The position numbers and the translations under genes are program-made. Below are positions 17,537 through 26,021 of a stretch of DNA of 64,000 bases, one piece after another. The stretch spans positions 1 through 64,000 of the forward strand of contig CAWHNT010000026.1 in NCBI GenBank assembly GCA_963830775.1, in the 5' to 3' direction. Within the stretch, counting starts at the first letter, position 1, and each line of letters starts with the position of its first letter. The stretch comes from CAWHNT01 sp963830775 (GTDB lineage: Bacteria > Pseudomonadota > Alphaproteobacteria > Geminicoccales > Geminicoccaceae). A model generated the notes under the pieces. It worked only from the letters and a program-made list of their open reading frames with translations, was not told the DNA's origin and did not search any database.

Positions 17537-17842
17537 ATGGCGGACGAGAACAAGCCTTTCCAGGAGTTCGATGACCGCCTGAGACGTCTGCGGGAGGCCG
17601 AGCCGGCACAGCGCCAGGCATCCGAGCCGCAGCCGCCCCGGTTGCGCTGGGGAAGCGGGCTGCAGGTGGGGGTCGAGCTTCTGGCGGGCATCCTGGGCGG
17701 CCTGCTCATCGGCTACGGCCTGGACTGGTGGCTCGGCACGCGGCCGTTCCTCATCATCGTGTTCTTCCTGCTGGGTGCGGTGGCGGGCATGCTCAACGCC
17801 TATCGCCATCTGCGCCGGATGCAGGCCGGAGAAGACCCTTAG
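17537..17842 (+). CDS. atpI: ATP synthase subunit I (AtpI)
   Basis: Small membrane protein associated with assembly of the ATP synthase rotor ring. The 101-residue protein has a charged N-terminus and two hydrophobic helices (VGVELLAGILGGLLIGYG and FLIIVFFLLGAVAGML) with the family motif YGLDWWLGTRP between them. ATG at 17537. First gene of atpI-B-E-F'-F, with a good promoter upstream. Confidence 0.93.
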   Translation: MADENKPFQEFDDRLRRLREAEPAQRQASEPQPPRLRWGSGLQVGVELLAGILGGLLIGYGLDWWLGTRPFLIIVFFLLGAVAGMLNAYRHLRRMQAGEDP

Positions 17843-17912
17843 CCCAGGCTGGGGGTGCCAGAAGAAGGAACGCCGGTGCTCTTGCCGGCGGCAGAGGGAA
17901 CGAGGCAGGCCG

Positions 17913-18644
17913 GTGGATCCGCTACACCAGTTCCAGATAATGACGCTGGTTCCGATCAGCATCGCCGGCTTCGACGTCTCGTTCACCAACTCGTCGCTCT
18001 GGATGGCGATCGCGGTCGCCGCCGCCTACTTCCTGATCATGACCGGTGCCCGCCAGCACGCGATGGTCCCGGGCCGCCTGCAGTCGGTGGTCGAGCTCAT
18101 GTACGAGTTCGTGGCCGGCATCATCCGCGATTCGGCCGGCAAGGAGGGGATGCGGTTCTTCCCGCTGATCTTCACCCTCTTCACCTTCATCCTGCTCGGC
18201 AACATGCTGGGCATGATCCCGGGCAGCTTCACCTTCACCAGCCACATCATCGTCACCTTCACGATGGCGTTCTGCGTCTTCATCGGCGTGACGGTGCTGG
18301 GCTTCGTGATCCACGGCGTCCACTTCCTCAAGTTCTTCGTGCCGCACGGGGCGCCCACGGCGATGATCCCGCTCCTGGTCCCGATCGAGATCCTCTCCTA
18401 CTGCGTGCGCCCGATCAGCCTGTCGGTCCGGCTCTTCGTCAACATGATGGCCGGGCATACCATGATGAAGGTGTTCGCGGCCTTCGTGGTCTCGCTGGGC
18501 AGCTACTTCGTGGTCCCGGGCATCGCCCCCTTGGCGATCACGGTGGCGCTGTACGGCTTCGAGTTCGCGGTGGCCTTCCTCCAGGCCTACATCTTCACGG
18601 TCCTTACCTGCATCTACCTGAACGACGCGATCCACATGCACTGA
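17913..18644 (+). CDS. atpB: ATP synthase F0 subunit a
   Basis: Proton-channel subunit of F0. The essential arginine is in ISLSVRLFVNMMAGH, and later ALYGFEFAVAFLQAYIF carries the conserved helix-5 residues. Other segments are SVVELMYEFVAGIIRD and LIFTLFTFILLGNMLGMIP. GTG at 17913 (VDPLHQFQI) with an upstream GAGGCAGG gives 243 residues and the normal alphaproteobacterial N-terminus; earlier in-frame starts overlap atpI. Inner membrane. Confidence 0.95.
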   Translation: MDPLHQFQIMTLVPISIAGFDVSFTNSSLWMAIAVAAAYFLIMTGARQHAMVPGRLQSVVELMYEFVAGIIRDSAGKEGMRFFPLIFTLFTFILLGNMLGMIPGSFTFTSHIIVTFTMAFCVFIGVTVLGFVIHGVHFLKFFVPHGAPTAMIPLLVPIEILSYCVRPISLSVRLFVNMMAGHTMMKVFAAFVVSLGSYFVVPGIAPLAITVALYGFEFAVAFLQAYIFTVLTCIYLNDAIHMH

Positions 18645-18728
18645 GGGCGTAGGTTCGCCAGCCCCTGGACGTGCCGGCAGGTAGTTGTCGCCAGCAACCT
18701 CAAGAGATCAAGTCGAGGAGAGCTTCGG

Positions 18729-18965
18729 ATGGAAGGCGCGGATTTCATTATCGCCATGAAGGCGGTAGGCGCTGGTCTTGCGACCATCGCCCTGTTCGGT
18801 GTCGGCATCGGCATCGGCAACATCTTCTCGACGCTGATCGCAACCGTCGGCCGCAACCCCTCGGTGCAGCAGCGCGTGTTCCCGTTCGCGATCATCGGCT
18901 TCGCGCTCGTGGAAGCGGTGGCGCTGTTCGCGCTGCTGATCGCGTTCCTCATCCTCTTCACCTGA
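18729..18965 (+). CDS. atpE: ATP synthase F0 subunit c
   Basis: Rotor-ring proteolipid of 78 residues: two helices with the loop VGRNPSVQQ and the proton-carrying glutamate in GFALVEAVALFALL. The glycine-rich first helix GVGIGIGN is typical. ATG at 18729, with a GAGGAG site at 18715. The context within the F0 operon confirms it. Confidence 0.97.
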   Translation: MEGADFIIAMKAVGAGLATIALFGVGIGIGNIFSTLIATVGRNPSVQQRVFPFAIIGFALVEAVALFALLIAFLILFT

Positions 18966-19027
18966 CGGCAGCATCCGGGCCGGCTCCGGCCGGTCCGGAT
19001 GCCGGCAACCCAAGCGTGGAGAGACAG

Positions 19028-19789
19028 GTGACTGGTCGGGTCGTGTCCTCACTGCGGTGGCTGCAGCCGCTCGCCCTCCTGACGATGCTCGTGGCCCTCG
19101 CCGGCGCGCCCATGGCTGCCGAGCAGCCGGCGCACGGCACGGCGACGCCTGACCTCTCGCAAGGGAGCGCCCCGGCGGCCGAGCCCGAGCTGCGGGAGGA
19201 GCCCCGGATCGGCGAGACGCCGGGAGGCCACGGCACCGCCCAGGAACATGGCGCCGACGCTGCCGATCATGGTGCCGAGGGCCAGCATGGCGGCGGCATG
19301 CCCCAGCTCGACGCCAGCACCTTCCCGAGCCAGATCTTCTGGCTCGTGATCGCCTTCGTCACCCTCTACTACCTGATGCGGCGCAAGGCGCTGCCGCGCG
19401 TGGCCGAGATCCTCGAAGCGCGGCAGGAGCGCATCGCCGCCGATCTGGACCGTGCCGCCCGCCTGCGCGAGGAGGCCGAGCAGGCGCAGCGTCAGCAGGA
19501 GGCCGTCGTGGCCGAGGCGCAAGCCCGGGCTCTGGAGCAGTTGAAGGCGGTTCAGGAGCGGGTTTCCGCCGAGACCGCTCAGCGTCAGGCCGAGCTCGAC
19601 GCCGACCTCGGCCGGCAGCTCGCCGAGGCCGAGGCCCGGATCGGCGCCGCCCGGGAGCAGGCACTGGGCGAGTTGCAGAGCGTCGCTGCCGAGGTGGCCC
19701 AGGCCGCGGTCGAGCGCTTGGCCGGACTCAAGGTAAGCGAGGCTGAGGCCAAGGCAGCGCTTGGCCGTGTGATGGCGGAGGCTGCCTGA
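19028..19789 (+). CDS. atpG: ATP synthase F0 subunit b' with long N-terminal extension
   Basis: Peripheral-stalk subunit of the type found in alphaproteobacteria and plastids, where b and b' form a heterodimer. The core starts at MPQLDASTFPSQIFWLVIAF and continues with YYLMRRKALPRVAEILEARQ and a long Ala/Glu/Gln coiled coil. Before the core are about 95 extra residues: a signal-like hydrophobic segment (LQPLALLTMLVALAGAPMAA), then a His/Gly/Glu-rich stretch with repeated HG pairs. GTG at 19028 is the only plausible start that keeps the signal segment; a short version starting near GGGMPQL cannot be excluded. The gene overlaps atpF by one base. Confidence 0.88.
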   Translation: MTGRVVSSLRWLQPLALLTMLVALAGAPMAAEQPAHGTATPDLSQGSAPAAEPELREEPRIGETPGGHGTAQEHGADAADHGAEGQHGGGMPQLDASTFPSQIFWLVIAFVTLYYLMRRKALPRVAEILEARQERIAADLDRAARLREEAEQAQRQQEAVVAEAQARALEQLKAVQERVSAETAQRQAELDADLGRQLAEAEARIGAAREQALGELQSVAAEVAQAAVERLAGLKVSEAEAKAALGRVMAEAA

Positions 19790-20262
19790 TGCTTGAGCTC
19801 GTCCTGCTGGTCGCCCTGATCATCCTCGTGGTCGCGGTGTGGAAGCCCTTCAAGAAGAACGTGCTGGGCGCCCTCGATACAAGGGCGGAGCGCATCCGCG
19901 CCGAGCTCGACGAGGCCCAGCGCCTGCATGAAGAGGCCAAGGGCCTGCTCGCCAAGTACCAGCGTCAGCTGCACGAGGGCGAGAAGCTGGCGGCCGACAT
20001 CGTCACCCAGGCCGAAGGGGAGCGGGCACGGCTCGAGCAGCGGATGCGGACCGATTTCGACGCCGCGGTGAAGCGCCGGACCGAGCAGGCGATGGACCGG
20101 ATCGCGCAGGAGGAGCAGAAGGCCGTGGCCGACGTGCGCGCCCGCGCCGCCGACCTCGCCGTCCGTACCGCCCGCCGCCTCCTGACCGAGAAGCTCGGCG
20201 AGAAGGAGGCCCAGGCCATGATCCGCAGCTCGATCGAGGATGTCTCGCGCAAGCTGGCCTAA
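19789..20262 (+). CDS. atpF: ATP synthase F0 subunit b
   Basis: Peripheral-stalk subunit b, 157 residues. One N-terminal helix (LELVLLVALIILVVAVW) is followed by KPFKKNVLGALDTRAERI and a charged coiled coil through IRSSIEDVSRKLA. Its ATG overlaps the b' stop (TGATG), so the two subunits are translationally coupled. Last gene of the F0 operon. The minus-strand vapC stop overlaps its own stop by 4 bases. Confidence 0.95.
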   Translation: MLELVLLVALIILVVAVWKPFKKNVLGALDTRAERIRAELDEAQRLHEEAKGLLAKYQRQLHEGEKLAADIVTQAEGERARLEQRMRTDFDAAVKRRTEQAMDRIAQEEQKAVADVRARAADLAVRTARRLLTEKLGEKEAQAMIRSSIEDVSRKLA

Positions 20263-20644
20263 ATGGCGGCCGCTATGTCGGTCCGGGCGAAGTCGCTGCC
20301 TTTGAAGAGCAGCGGCTCGCCGCGCTCCTTGGCCAGCGCGTAGGCGAAGCAGTCGCCATAGTTGAGGCGGGCGGGGTGAAGGCCTTTACCGAAAGCCGCG
20401 AATGCCTCGATCGCCAGCCGCGCCTGCGTCGGTGACAGGGGCACGATCACAACTCCCCAGCGGCCAGGGCCTCGTCGACCGCGGCGGCATCGAAGCCTTG
20501 CCGCGAGCGAGCTATGATGCCGAACTCGACGTAGGTAGCGGCCGACATGATCAGGCTCGGGGTCCGGATCATCACGGTCACGTATTGGGCAGCATCAGCT
20601 TCATCCAGAAGGATGGCCATGACTGCCGACGTGTCGATGACCAT
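20259..20644 (-). CDS. vapC: VapC-type PIN-domain ribonuclease toxin (one frameshift)
   Basis: Toxin of a type II toxin-antitoxin pair. Acidic PIN residues are visible: the first in MVIDTSAVMAILLDE, then the Glu in AATYVEFGI, the Asp in LNYGDCFAYALA and the last in KGSDFARTDI. The N-terminal part ends at DEALAAGEL with a stop; the second half (IVPLSPTQARLAIEAF) is one frame away. A one-base change near 20450 restores a normal 128-residue VapC. The ATG at 20644 overlaps the antitoxin stop (TGATG). The 3' end overlaps the atpF stop by 4 bases. Confidence 0.85.
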
Positions 20645-20905
20645 CAGCGCGGCAGGCCGTTCTCGTCGTATCCTAGGATCTCGTCGAAGCGGCCGCGGAT
20701 CGAGCACCGGCGCCTCGCGCCAGCGACGCGCAAAATCCATAATTGCATCGTACCGCCGTTGCTGCTCTGTCGCGTCAACTTCCCGTACCCGCTCCAGCCG
20801 CTCGCGCAACGCCGTCTTCACCGCCTGGGTCATTGTCTCGCCAGTGGCGTCCGCCACCTCTCGGGCAAGGTCGGAGACCTCGCGGTCTCTAATGTTCAAG
20901 GCCAT
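20644..20905 (-). CDS. vapB: VapB-type antitoxin (one frameshift)
   Basis: Antitoxin partner of the PIN toxin. The N-terminal part MALNIRDREVSDLAREVA with GETMTQAVKTALRERL is the DNA-binding/dimer segment of the transcription-factor-type VapB group. The family's toxin-binding tail, FDEILGYDENGLPR then stop, is present one frame away, after VLDPR near 20692. With that base repaired the gene is about 87 codons and its TGA overlaps the vapC ATG. The neighbouring vapC also carries one shift, so errors are likelier than two independent natural lesions. Confidence 0.82.
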
Positions 20906-21005
20906 CGGAGCTTTCCGTCTACACATCCAGGCGCATCGTCATTACACTTCGGGCGATAGACCGGCAATCGTACTCGATAGGGGTCGTCGGTTCGCGCGGG
21001 TGTTC

Positions 21006-21034
21006 TTGACCGCAAACGAGAACACAACTAGAAC
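21006..21034 (+). promoter_or_regulatory. lexA promoter with overlapping SOS box
   Basis: TTGACC (21006-21011), a 17-base spacer, then TAGAAC (21029-21034). Over it lies GAAC-ACAACTA-GAAC at 21020-21034, an exact alphaproteobacterial LexA box (GTTC-N7-GTTC on the other strand). Repressor binding would cover the -10 element, the classical autoregulation arrangement. Confidence 0.85.
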
Positions 21035-21076
21035 AGCGCGGCAACACCGATCCGATCCCTCCTGCTGGAGACCGGC

Positions 21077-21775
21077 GTGCTGACCCAGCGCCAGTTGCAG
21101 CTTTTGCGCTTCATCCACGAGTACCAGCAGGATCACGCCGTTCCGCCCTCGTTCGACGAGATGCGGGCAGCATTGAAGCTGCGGTCCAAGTCGGGCATCC
21201 ACCGCCTGATCTCCGGCCTCGAAGAACGCGGCTACATCAAGCGGCTGGCCTACAGGGCACGGGCGCTGGAGCTGCTGCGGACGCCGAGCGGTGCGCTGGT
21301 GTCGGCCGGCGGGAACGACAGCGCTTCCTCGAACGTGGTCCAGGGGCCCTTCCGCTGGAGCCGGCGTGAGCCGGTGCTGGCCGGCGTGTCCGGCAAGTCG
21401 AGCCTGCCGCTCTACGGCCGCATCGCCGCCGGCACGCCGATCGAGGCCTTGGCCGACCAGAACACCATGATCGACGTGCCGGGCATGCTGCTCGGCGACG
21501 GCGAGCACTACGTTCTCGAGGTGAACGGCGATTCGATGATCGAGGCCGGGATCCAGGACGGCGATTTCGTCGTCATCAGGCGCTGCGACACGGCCGACAA
21601 CGGCGCCATCGTCGTGGCCCTGGTCGAGGAGCGGGAGGCGACCTTGAAGCGCCTGCGCCGCCGCGGCGCTTCGATCGCCCTTGAGGCCGCCAACCCGGCC
21701 TATGAAACGCGGATCTTCGGCCCGCACCAAGTCCGGGTGCAGGGTCGGCTCGTGGGCCTTATCAGAAGGTACTGA
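21077..21775 (+). CDS. lexA: SOS transcriptional repressor LexA
   Basis: Represses DNA-damage genes and self-cleaves when RecA is activated. N-terminal winged helix: LTQRQLQLLRFIHEYQ, PPSFDEMRAALKLRSKSGIH, RLISGLEERGYIKR. The cleavage site is the Ala-Gly bond in GRIAAGTPIEA; the catalytic serine is in VNGDSMIEAGI and the lysine in EATLKRLRR. It is 232 residues, with the longer linker usual in alphaproteobacteria. GTG at 21077. Autoregulated through the box at 21020-21034. Confidence 0.96.
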   Translation: MLTQRQLQLLRFIHEYQQDHAVPPSFDEMRAALKLRSKSGIHRLISGLEERGYIKRLAYRARALELLRTPSGALVSAGGNDSASSNVVQGPFRWSRREPVLAGVSGKSSLPLYGRIAAGTPIEALADQNTMIDVPGMLLGDGEHYVLEVNGDSMIEAGIQDGDFVVIRRCDTADNGAIVVALVEEREATLKRLRRRGASIALEAANPAYETRIFGPHQVRVQGRLVGLIRRY

Positions 21776-21781
21776 GGGCGG

Positions 21782-21812
21782 CAGCGCCCCCGGCTTCGGC
21801 CCGGGAGCGCTG
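21782..21812. terminator. Hairpin between convergent lexA and SYLF lipoprotein genes
   Basis: CAGCGC...GCGCTG outer stem with an inner CCCGG/CCGGG stem around a TTCG-containing loop, 6 bases after the lexA stop. It has no T run on either side, so terminator function (possibly bidirectional) is tentative. Confidence 0.45.
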
Positions 21813-21823
21813 AGCCCGCGCCG

Positions 21824-22405
21824 TTACGGGGTGATCTGACTGATCTTTGCACCCTCGAGGCTGACGCCTGCCATCAGGCCGGACTGGCCCCAGGTCACGA
21901 CCACGAGCGGCTGCTGGAGCGTGGAAGTCGAGACCTCGCCGCTGGCGCCGAAGTCGGCGGCGACGGCGGTGGCACCGGCACCGAGCTCGAAGCCCTTGGT
22001 CTCCTCGAACTTGTCGAGCGCTTCCTGGGTGTTGAAGAAATAGGCTTGGGAGAAGCTCTGGGCGCCGATCTGGAAGCCGACCGTGGCCGCCGCCAGGTTG
22101 TAGTAGCCGGTCGTGCTGCCGCCGCGGCGCATGGCACCAGTGCCGTAGGCGCCGCCGACGCCGAGGCCGGCCTGGGTGATATCCGGGAAGACCAGGATCG
22201 CCTTGGCCTGGTTGGCCAGCGTCCGGGAGCCCTCACGGGTCTTGTAGAGCTCGTTCAGCGCCGCGGTGACCTTGGCATCGATCTCTGATGCGCTGCTGCC
22301 CTTGCTGACGGATGTGGATACCTTGCCGTCGCTCTGGCAGGCGGCAAGTCCAAGGCTGGCAACGGCGGCCAGGGCGACAAGCGCGCGGCGCGAGCAGGTT
22401 CTCAC
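21824..22405 (-). CDS. SYLF-domain (Ysc84-like) lipoprotein
   Basis: Exported lipoprotein of 193 residues: signal RRALVALAAVASLGLAAC with lipobox LAAC, then a SYLF domain (NQAKAILVFPDITQAGLG, GGAYGTGAM, GYYNLAAATVGFQIGAQ, FGASGEVSTSTLQQPLVV). SYLF domains bind phosphoinositides in eukaryotes; the bacterial role is unknown. ATG at 22405, preceded by GAGGAAGGAG. Monocistronic, convergent with lexA. Confidence 0.88.
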   Translation of the reverse strand: MRTCSRRALVALAAVASLGLAACQSDGKVSTSVSKGSSASEIDAKVTAALNELYKTREGSRTLANQAKAILVFPDITQAGLGVGGAYGTGAMRRGGSTTGYYNLAAATVGFQIGAQSFSQAYFFNTQEALDKFEETKGFELGAGATAVAADFGASGEVSTSTLQQPLVVVTWGQSGLMAGVSLEGAKISQITP

Positions 22406-22504
22406 GGGTTGGGCTCCTTCCTCGTTGGTTGAAGTGTGAAATAGTGCAGGCCCGGAGAAAAGCAGCTCCGGAGCCGATAGTTCCGGGCGAACGTGAGAAG
22501 AAGA

Positions 22505-23299
22505 TCAGCCTGTGTCACCGAGGGCGCCCAGGAGCGTGTCCGGTACGTCGGTGAACAGGGCAGCGGCCCCCGCAGCCAGGAGCTCGTGCGCCCGGAGCGG
22601 TTCGTTGACCGTATATAACAGGGTTGGGACGTGACGCGTGACCAGCCCCTGTAGCTGGGACAGACTCACCCGCCGTTGCGAGAGGTGGAGCGACGTGCAG
22701 TGTAGCGCCCCCATGGCCTGAACCCAGTCGCGGGGCAGCGCCTCGGCCAGCAGGCCGCGTGGGATCTGAGGTGCGATGTTCAGGGCCGCCGCGAGAGAAG
22801 GCCGCTCAAAGCTGGAGATCAGCAGACGCGGACCGTCGGTCGGCCACTGGTCCAGCAGCGTGCGCGCCACTACCTCGCCCGTTGCCCGCTCATGGCCGCG
22901 CGCAGGCTTGACCTCCACATTGGCTGCGAGGCCCAGCTCCAGGCATAACCCGATCGCCTCCTCGAAGCTGGGGATGCGCTCGCCCGCGAAGCCCGGCCCG
23001 AACCAGCTTCCGGCGTCCAGCGCCCGCAGCTCGGCGAAGGTGAGATCCGGCACGTGCCCGCGGCCGCCGGTCGTCCGTGCCACCTTCTCGTCGTGGATAA
23101 GCACAGGCACGCCATCCCGGCTGAGCATGACGTCGAACTCGACCCAGCGGCAGCCCAGCCGGTGCGCCTCGCGCAACGAGGCCAGTGTGTTCTCGGGTGC
23201 CCGCGCTGCGGCACCACGATGGCCGATCACCCGCTCCAGGCCGGGCGTGGAGGTGCCATGGTCTGGCGACCAGGGCTCCCAGCCGTCTCCCGGCGTCAT
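22505..23299 (-). CDS. Glycerophosphodiester phosphodiesterase (UgpQ type)
   Basis: TIM-barrel enzyme hydrolysing glycerophosphodiesters to glycerol-3-phosphate and an alcohol. The catalytic His/Glu pair is in VIGHRGAAARAPENTLASL and EFDVMLSRDGVPVLIHD. ANVEVKPARG supplies the third acidic residue, and ISSFERPSL and TLLYTVNEPL complete the barrel. No signal peptide, so cytosolic. It overlaps the tlyA stop by 4 bases and is the last gene of the cluster running from the HDAC-like gene through xseB, ispA, dxs and tlyA. Confidence 0.92.
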   Translation of the reverse strand: MTPGDGWEPWSPDHGTSTPGLERVIGHRGAAARAPENTLASLREAHRLGCRWVEFDVMLSRDGVPVLIHDEKVARTTGGRGHVPDLTFAELRALDAGSWFGPGFAGERIPSFEEAIGLCLELGLAANVEVKPARGHERATGEVVARTLLDQWPTDGPRLLISSFERPSLAAALNIAPQIPRGLLAEALPRDWVQAMGALHCTSLHLSQRRVSLSQLQGLVTRHVPTLLYTVNEPLRAHELLAAGAAALFTDVPDTLLGALGDTG

Positions 23300-24045
23300 T
23301 CCTTCCGCGCCCCGATCAGGAACTCCTTATTGCCGGCCGGACCCGTGATCGGGCTCTCGACGAGGCCCGTCACCGTCCATCCCGGCAGCCCGGCGATCCA
23401 GCCCCGCACCGCCTCGCAGACCTCCGCATGCAGGGCCGGATCGCGCACTACCCCGCCCTTGCCGACCCGTCCCTTGCCGACCTCGAACTGCGGCTTGATC
23501 AGGGCCACCAGCGCTGCCGCGGGCTTTGTCAGCGACAGAGCCGCCGGCAGCACCAGATGGAGCGGGATGAAGCTCGCATCGCACACCACGAGGTCGACAG
23601 GCTCCGACACCTCTGCCGCCGTGAGATAGCGCGCATTGGTGCGCTCCAGCACCCGCACGCGCGGGTCGGACCGCAGCCGCGCGTCGAGCTGGCCGTAGCC
23701 GACATCGACCGCGTAGACGCGCGCGGCGCCGCGACGGAGCAGCACCTCGGTGAAGCCCCCGGTGGAAGCCCCGACGTCGATCGCGGTCAGGCCCGCCGGG
23801 TCGATCGCGAAAGCATCGAGCCCGGCTACGAGCTTGAGGGCGCCGCGGGAGACGTAGTCGTGCTCGTTGCCGCGGACCGATAGGTCGCTGGCACTGTCGA
23901 GCGCCATGCCCGGCTTGTCGAGCCGGCGCTCCCCCGAATAGACCCGGCCGGCTAGAATCAGCGCCTGCGCCCTGGCGCGACTCTCGGCCAAGCCTCGGTC
24001 CACGACGAGCTGATCGAGCCGTTCCCGGGTTGTGCCGGATGGCAT
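23296..24045 (-). CDS. tlyA: TlyA-family rRNA methyltransferase
   Basis: S4-domain plus FtsJ-like SAM methyltransferase (hemolysin A / TlyA family), which 2'-O-methylates rRNA in characterised members. The S4 domain is RERLDQLVVDRGLAESRARA; the SAM site is IDVGASTGGFTEVLLRRGA; VDLVVCDASFIPL and ALIKPQFEVGKGRVGKGGV follow. ATG at 24045 gives 249 residues. As written, the dxs reading frame runs into it without a stop; see the dxs entry. dxs-tlyA adjacency is common in alphaproteobacteria. Confidence 0.92.
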   Translation of the reverse strand: MPSGTTRERLDQLVVDRGLAESRARAQALILAGRVYSGERRLDKPGMALDSASDLSVRGNEHDYVSRGALKLVAGLDAFAIDPAGLTAIDVGASTGGFTEVLLRRGAARVYAVDVGYGQLDARLRSDPRVRVLERTNARYLTAAEVSEPVDLVVCDASFIPLHLVLPAALSLTKPAAALVALIKPQFEVGKGRVGKGGVVRDPALHAEVCEAVRGWIAGLPGWTVTGLVESPITGPAGNKEFLIGARKE

Positions 24046-24068
24046 GCTGTTTCGGCAGCCGCGCCCCC

Positions 24069-25993
24069 TCAGGCGGCCCCCGCCCTGACCGCGACCGGCC
24101 TTTGCGCGCCCAAGCGCCCGCATCACCGCGGCCACGATGCCCCTGGCATCCAGCCCGGCTTCCGCCAGCTGGCCCTGCGGCGTGCCCTGGTCGATGTAGC
24201 GGTCGGGCAGCACCAGGCTCCTGAGCCGCACGGCACCCTCGTCGAGCAGGCCGTCCTCGAGCATGAACTGCTGCACGAAGCTGCCGAAGCCGCCGATCGA
24301 GCCCTCCTCGACCGTGAGCAGGACCTGGTGGCGGTGGGCGAGGTCGCGGATCAGGTCGGTGTCCAAAGGCTTGGCGAAGCGGGCGTCGGCCACCGTGGTG
24401 GAGAGGCCGCGGGATTCCAGGTCCTCGGCCGCCTTCAGGCAGTCGGCGAGGCGGCTGCCGTAGGAGAGGAGGGCCACGCGGCTGCCCTCGCGGACGATGC
24501 GGCCCTTGCCGATCGGGAGTGGGGTGCCGCCCTGCGGCAGGTCGAGGCCGACGCCCTCGCCGCGCGGGTAGCGCAAGGCGATGGGGCCCGCGTCGTGGCG
24601 GGCGGCCGTCGCCACCATGTGGACCAGCTCGGCCTCGTCGGCGGCGGCCATGAGGACGAAGTTCGGCAGGCAGCCCAGGTAGGCGACGTCGAAGCTGCCG
24701 GCGTGGGTGGCGCCGTCGGCACCGACCAGGCCGGCACGGTCCAGCGCGAAGCGCACCGGCAGGTTCTGGATCGCCACGTCGTGCACGACCTGGTCGTAGG
24801 CGCGCTGCAGGAAGGTGGAGTAGATGGCGCAGAACGGCCGGTAGCCCTCGGCGGCGAGGCCGGCGGCGAAGGTCACCGCGTGCTGCTCGGCAATGCCGAC
24901 GTCGAAGCAGCGCTGTGGGTAGGCCTTCTGGAACAGATTGAGCCCGGTGCCGGACGGCATCGCCGCCGTGACGGCCACGATCTTCGGGTCCCGTGCCGCC
25001 TCCTTGACCAGGCTCTCCGCGAACACGGTGGTCAAGGCCGGCGCGTTGCTCTTGGCCTTGACCTGGGTGCCGGTGATGACGTCGAAGCGGTTCACCCCGT
25101 GATACTTGTCGGACGCGGCCTCGGCCGGCGGGTAGCCTTTGCCCTTCTGGGTCACGACATGGATCAGCACCGGCCCCTTCGCGGGCTCGTCGCGCACGTT
25201 CTCCAGCACCGGCAGCAGGTGGTCGAGATTGTGGCCGTCGATCGGGCCGATATAGTAGAAGCCAAGCTCCTCGAACAGGGTGCCGCCGGTGGCCAGCCCG
25301 CGCGCATACTCCTCGGCCCGCTCGGCCACGGTCTGCAGCCGGCGCGGGAAGTAGGTCGACAGTTGCTTGGCGATGTGCCGGAACTTCCGGTACTCGCTGC
25401 TGCTGATCACGCGGGAGAGATAGGCACTCATCGCCCCCACCGGCGGGGCGATCGACATGTCGTTGTCGTTGAGGATCACGACCAGCCGGGCCTTCATCGC
25501 CCCGGCATTGTTCATGGCCTCGTAGGCCATGCCGGCACTCATGGCCCCGTCGCCGATGACGCAGACCACGTTGCGCCTGACCCCCTCGAACCCGGCCGCC
25601 ACCGCCATGCCGAGCCCGGCCGAGATCGAGGTCGAGCTGTGCGCCGCCCCGAACGGGTCGTACTCGCTCTCGCTGCGGCGGGTGAACCCCGACAAGCCCC
25701 CCGGCTGGCGCAGGGTCCGGATCCGCTCCCGCCGCCCGGTCAGGATCTTGTGCGGGTAGGCCTGGTGGCCGACGTCCCAGATCAGCCGGTCGTGCGGGCG
25801 TGTCGAACACGTAGTGCAGGGCCACGGTCAGCTCGACCACCCCCAGCCCCGCGCCAAGGTGCCCGCCCGTCACCGACACCGCGTCGATCGTCTCGCGACG
25901 CAGCTCGTCCGCCAGAGCCGGGAGCTGCTCGCGCGGCAGGCGGCGCAGGGCGCGGGGATCGGGGGATTGGGCGAGGAGGGGCAAGGAAGGCAT
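24069..25993 (-). CDS. dxs: 1-deoxy-D-xylulose-5-phosphate synthase (two indels)
   Basis: TPP enzyme making DXP from pyruvate and glyceraldehyde-3-phosphate, first step of the MEP isoprenoid pathway and also a thiamine/pyridoxal precursor. From ATG 25993: SLPLLAQSPDPRALRRLP, LGAGLGVVELTVALHYVFDTP, then a shift. An extra base in the run at 25796-25798 separates this from HDRLIWDVGHQAYPHKIL. The TPP motif VIGDGAMSAGMAYEAMNN, GYYIGPIDGHN-like segment and IAEQHAVTFAAG follow. Near the end a run of five G moves the frame past a TGA at 24071-24069 and fuses it to tlyA; four G would end Dxs at QGGAA. Family certain; indels inferred. Confidence 0.92.
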
Positions 25994-26021
25994 CGACGAT
26001 CGGACTCCGGCAGTAGCGGCT

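Noticed and set aside
22406..22504. EcfG-like promoter on the minus strand between the SYLF and glycerophosphodiesterase genes
   Set aside because: GGAAC is followed at the right distance by GCTT rather than CGTT and points toward no gene start.
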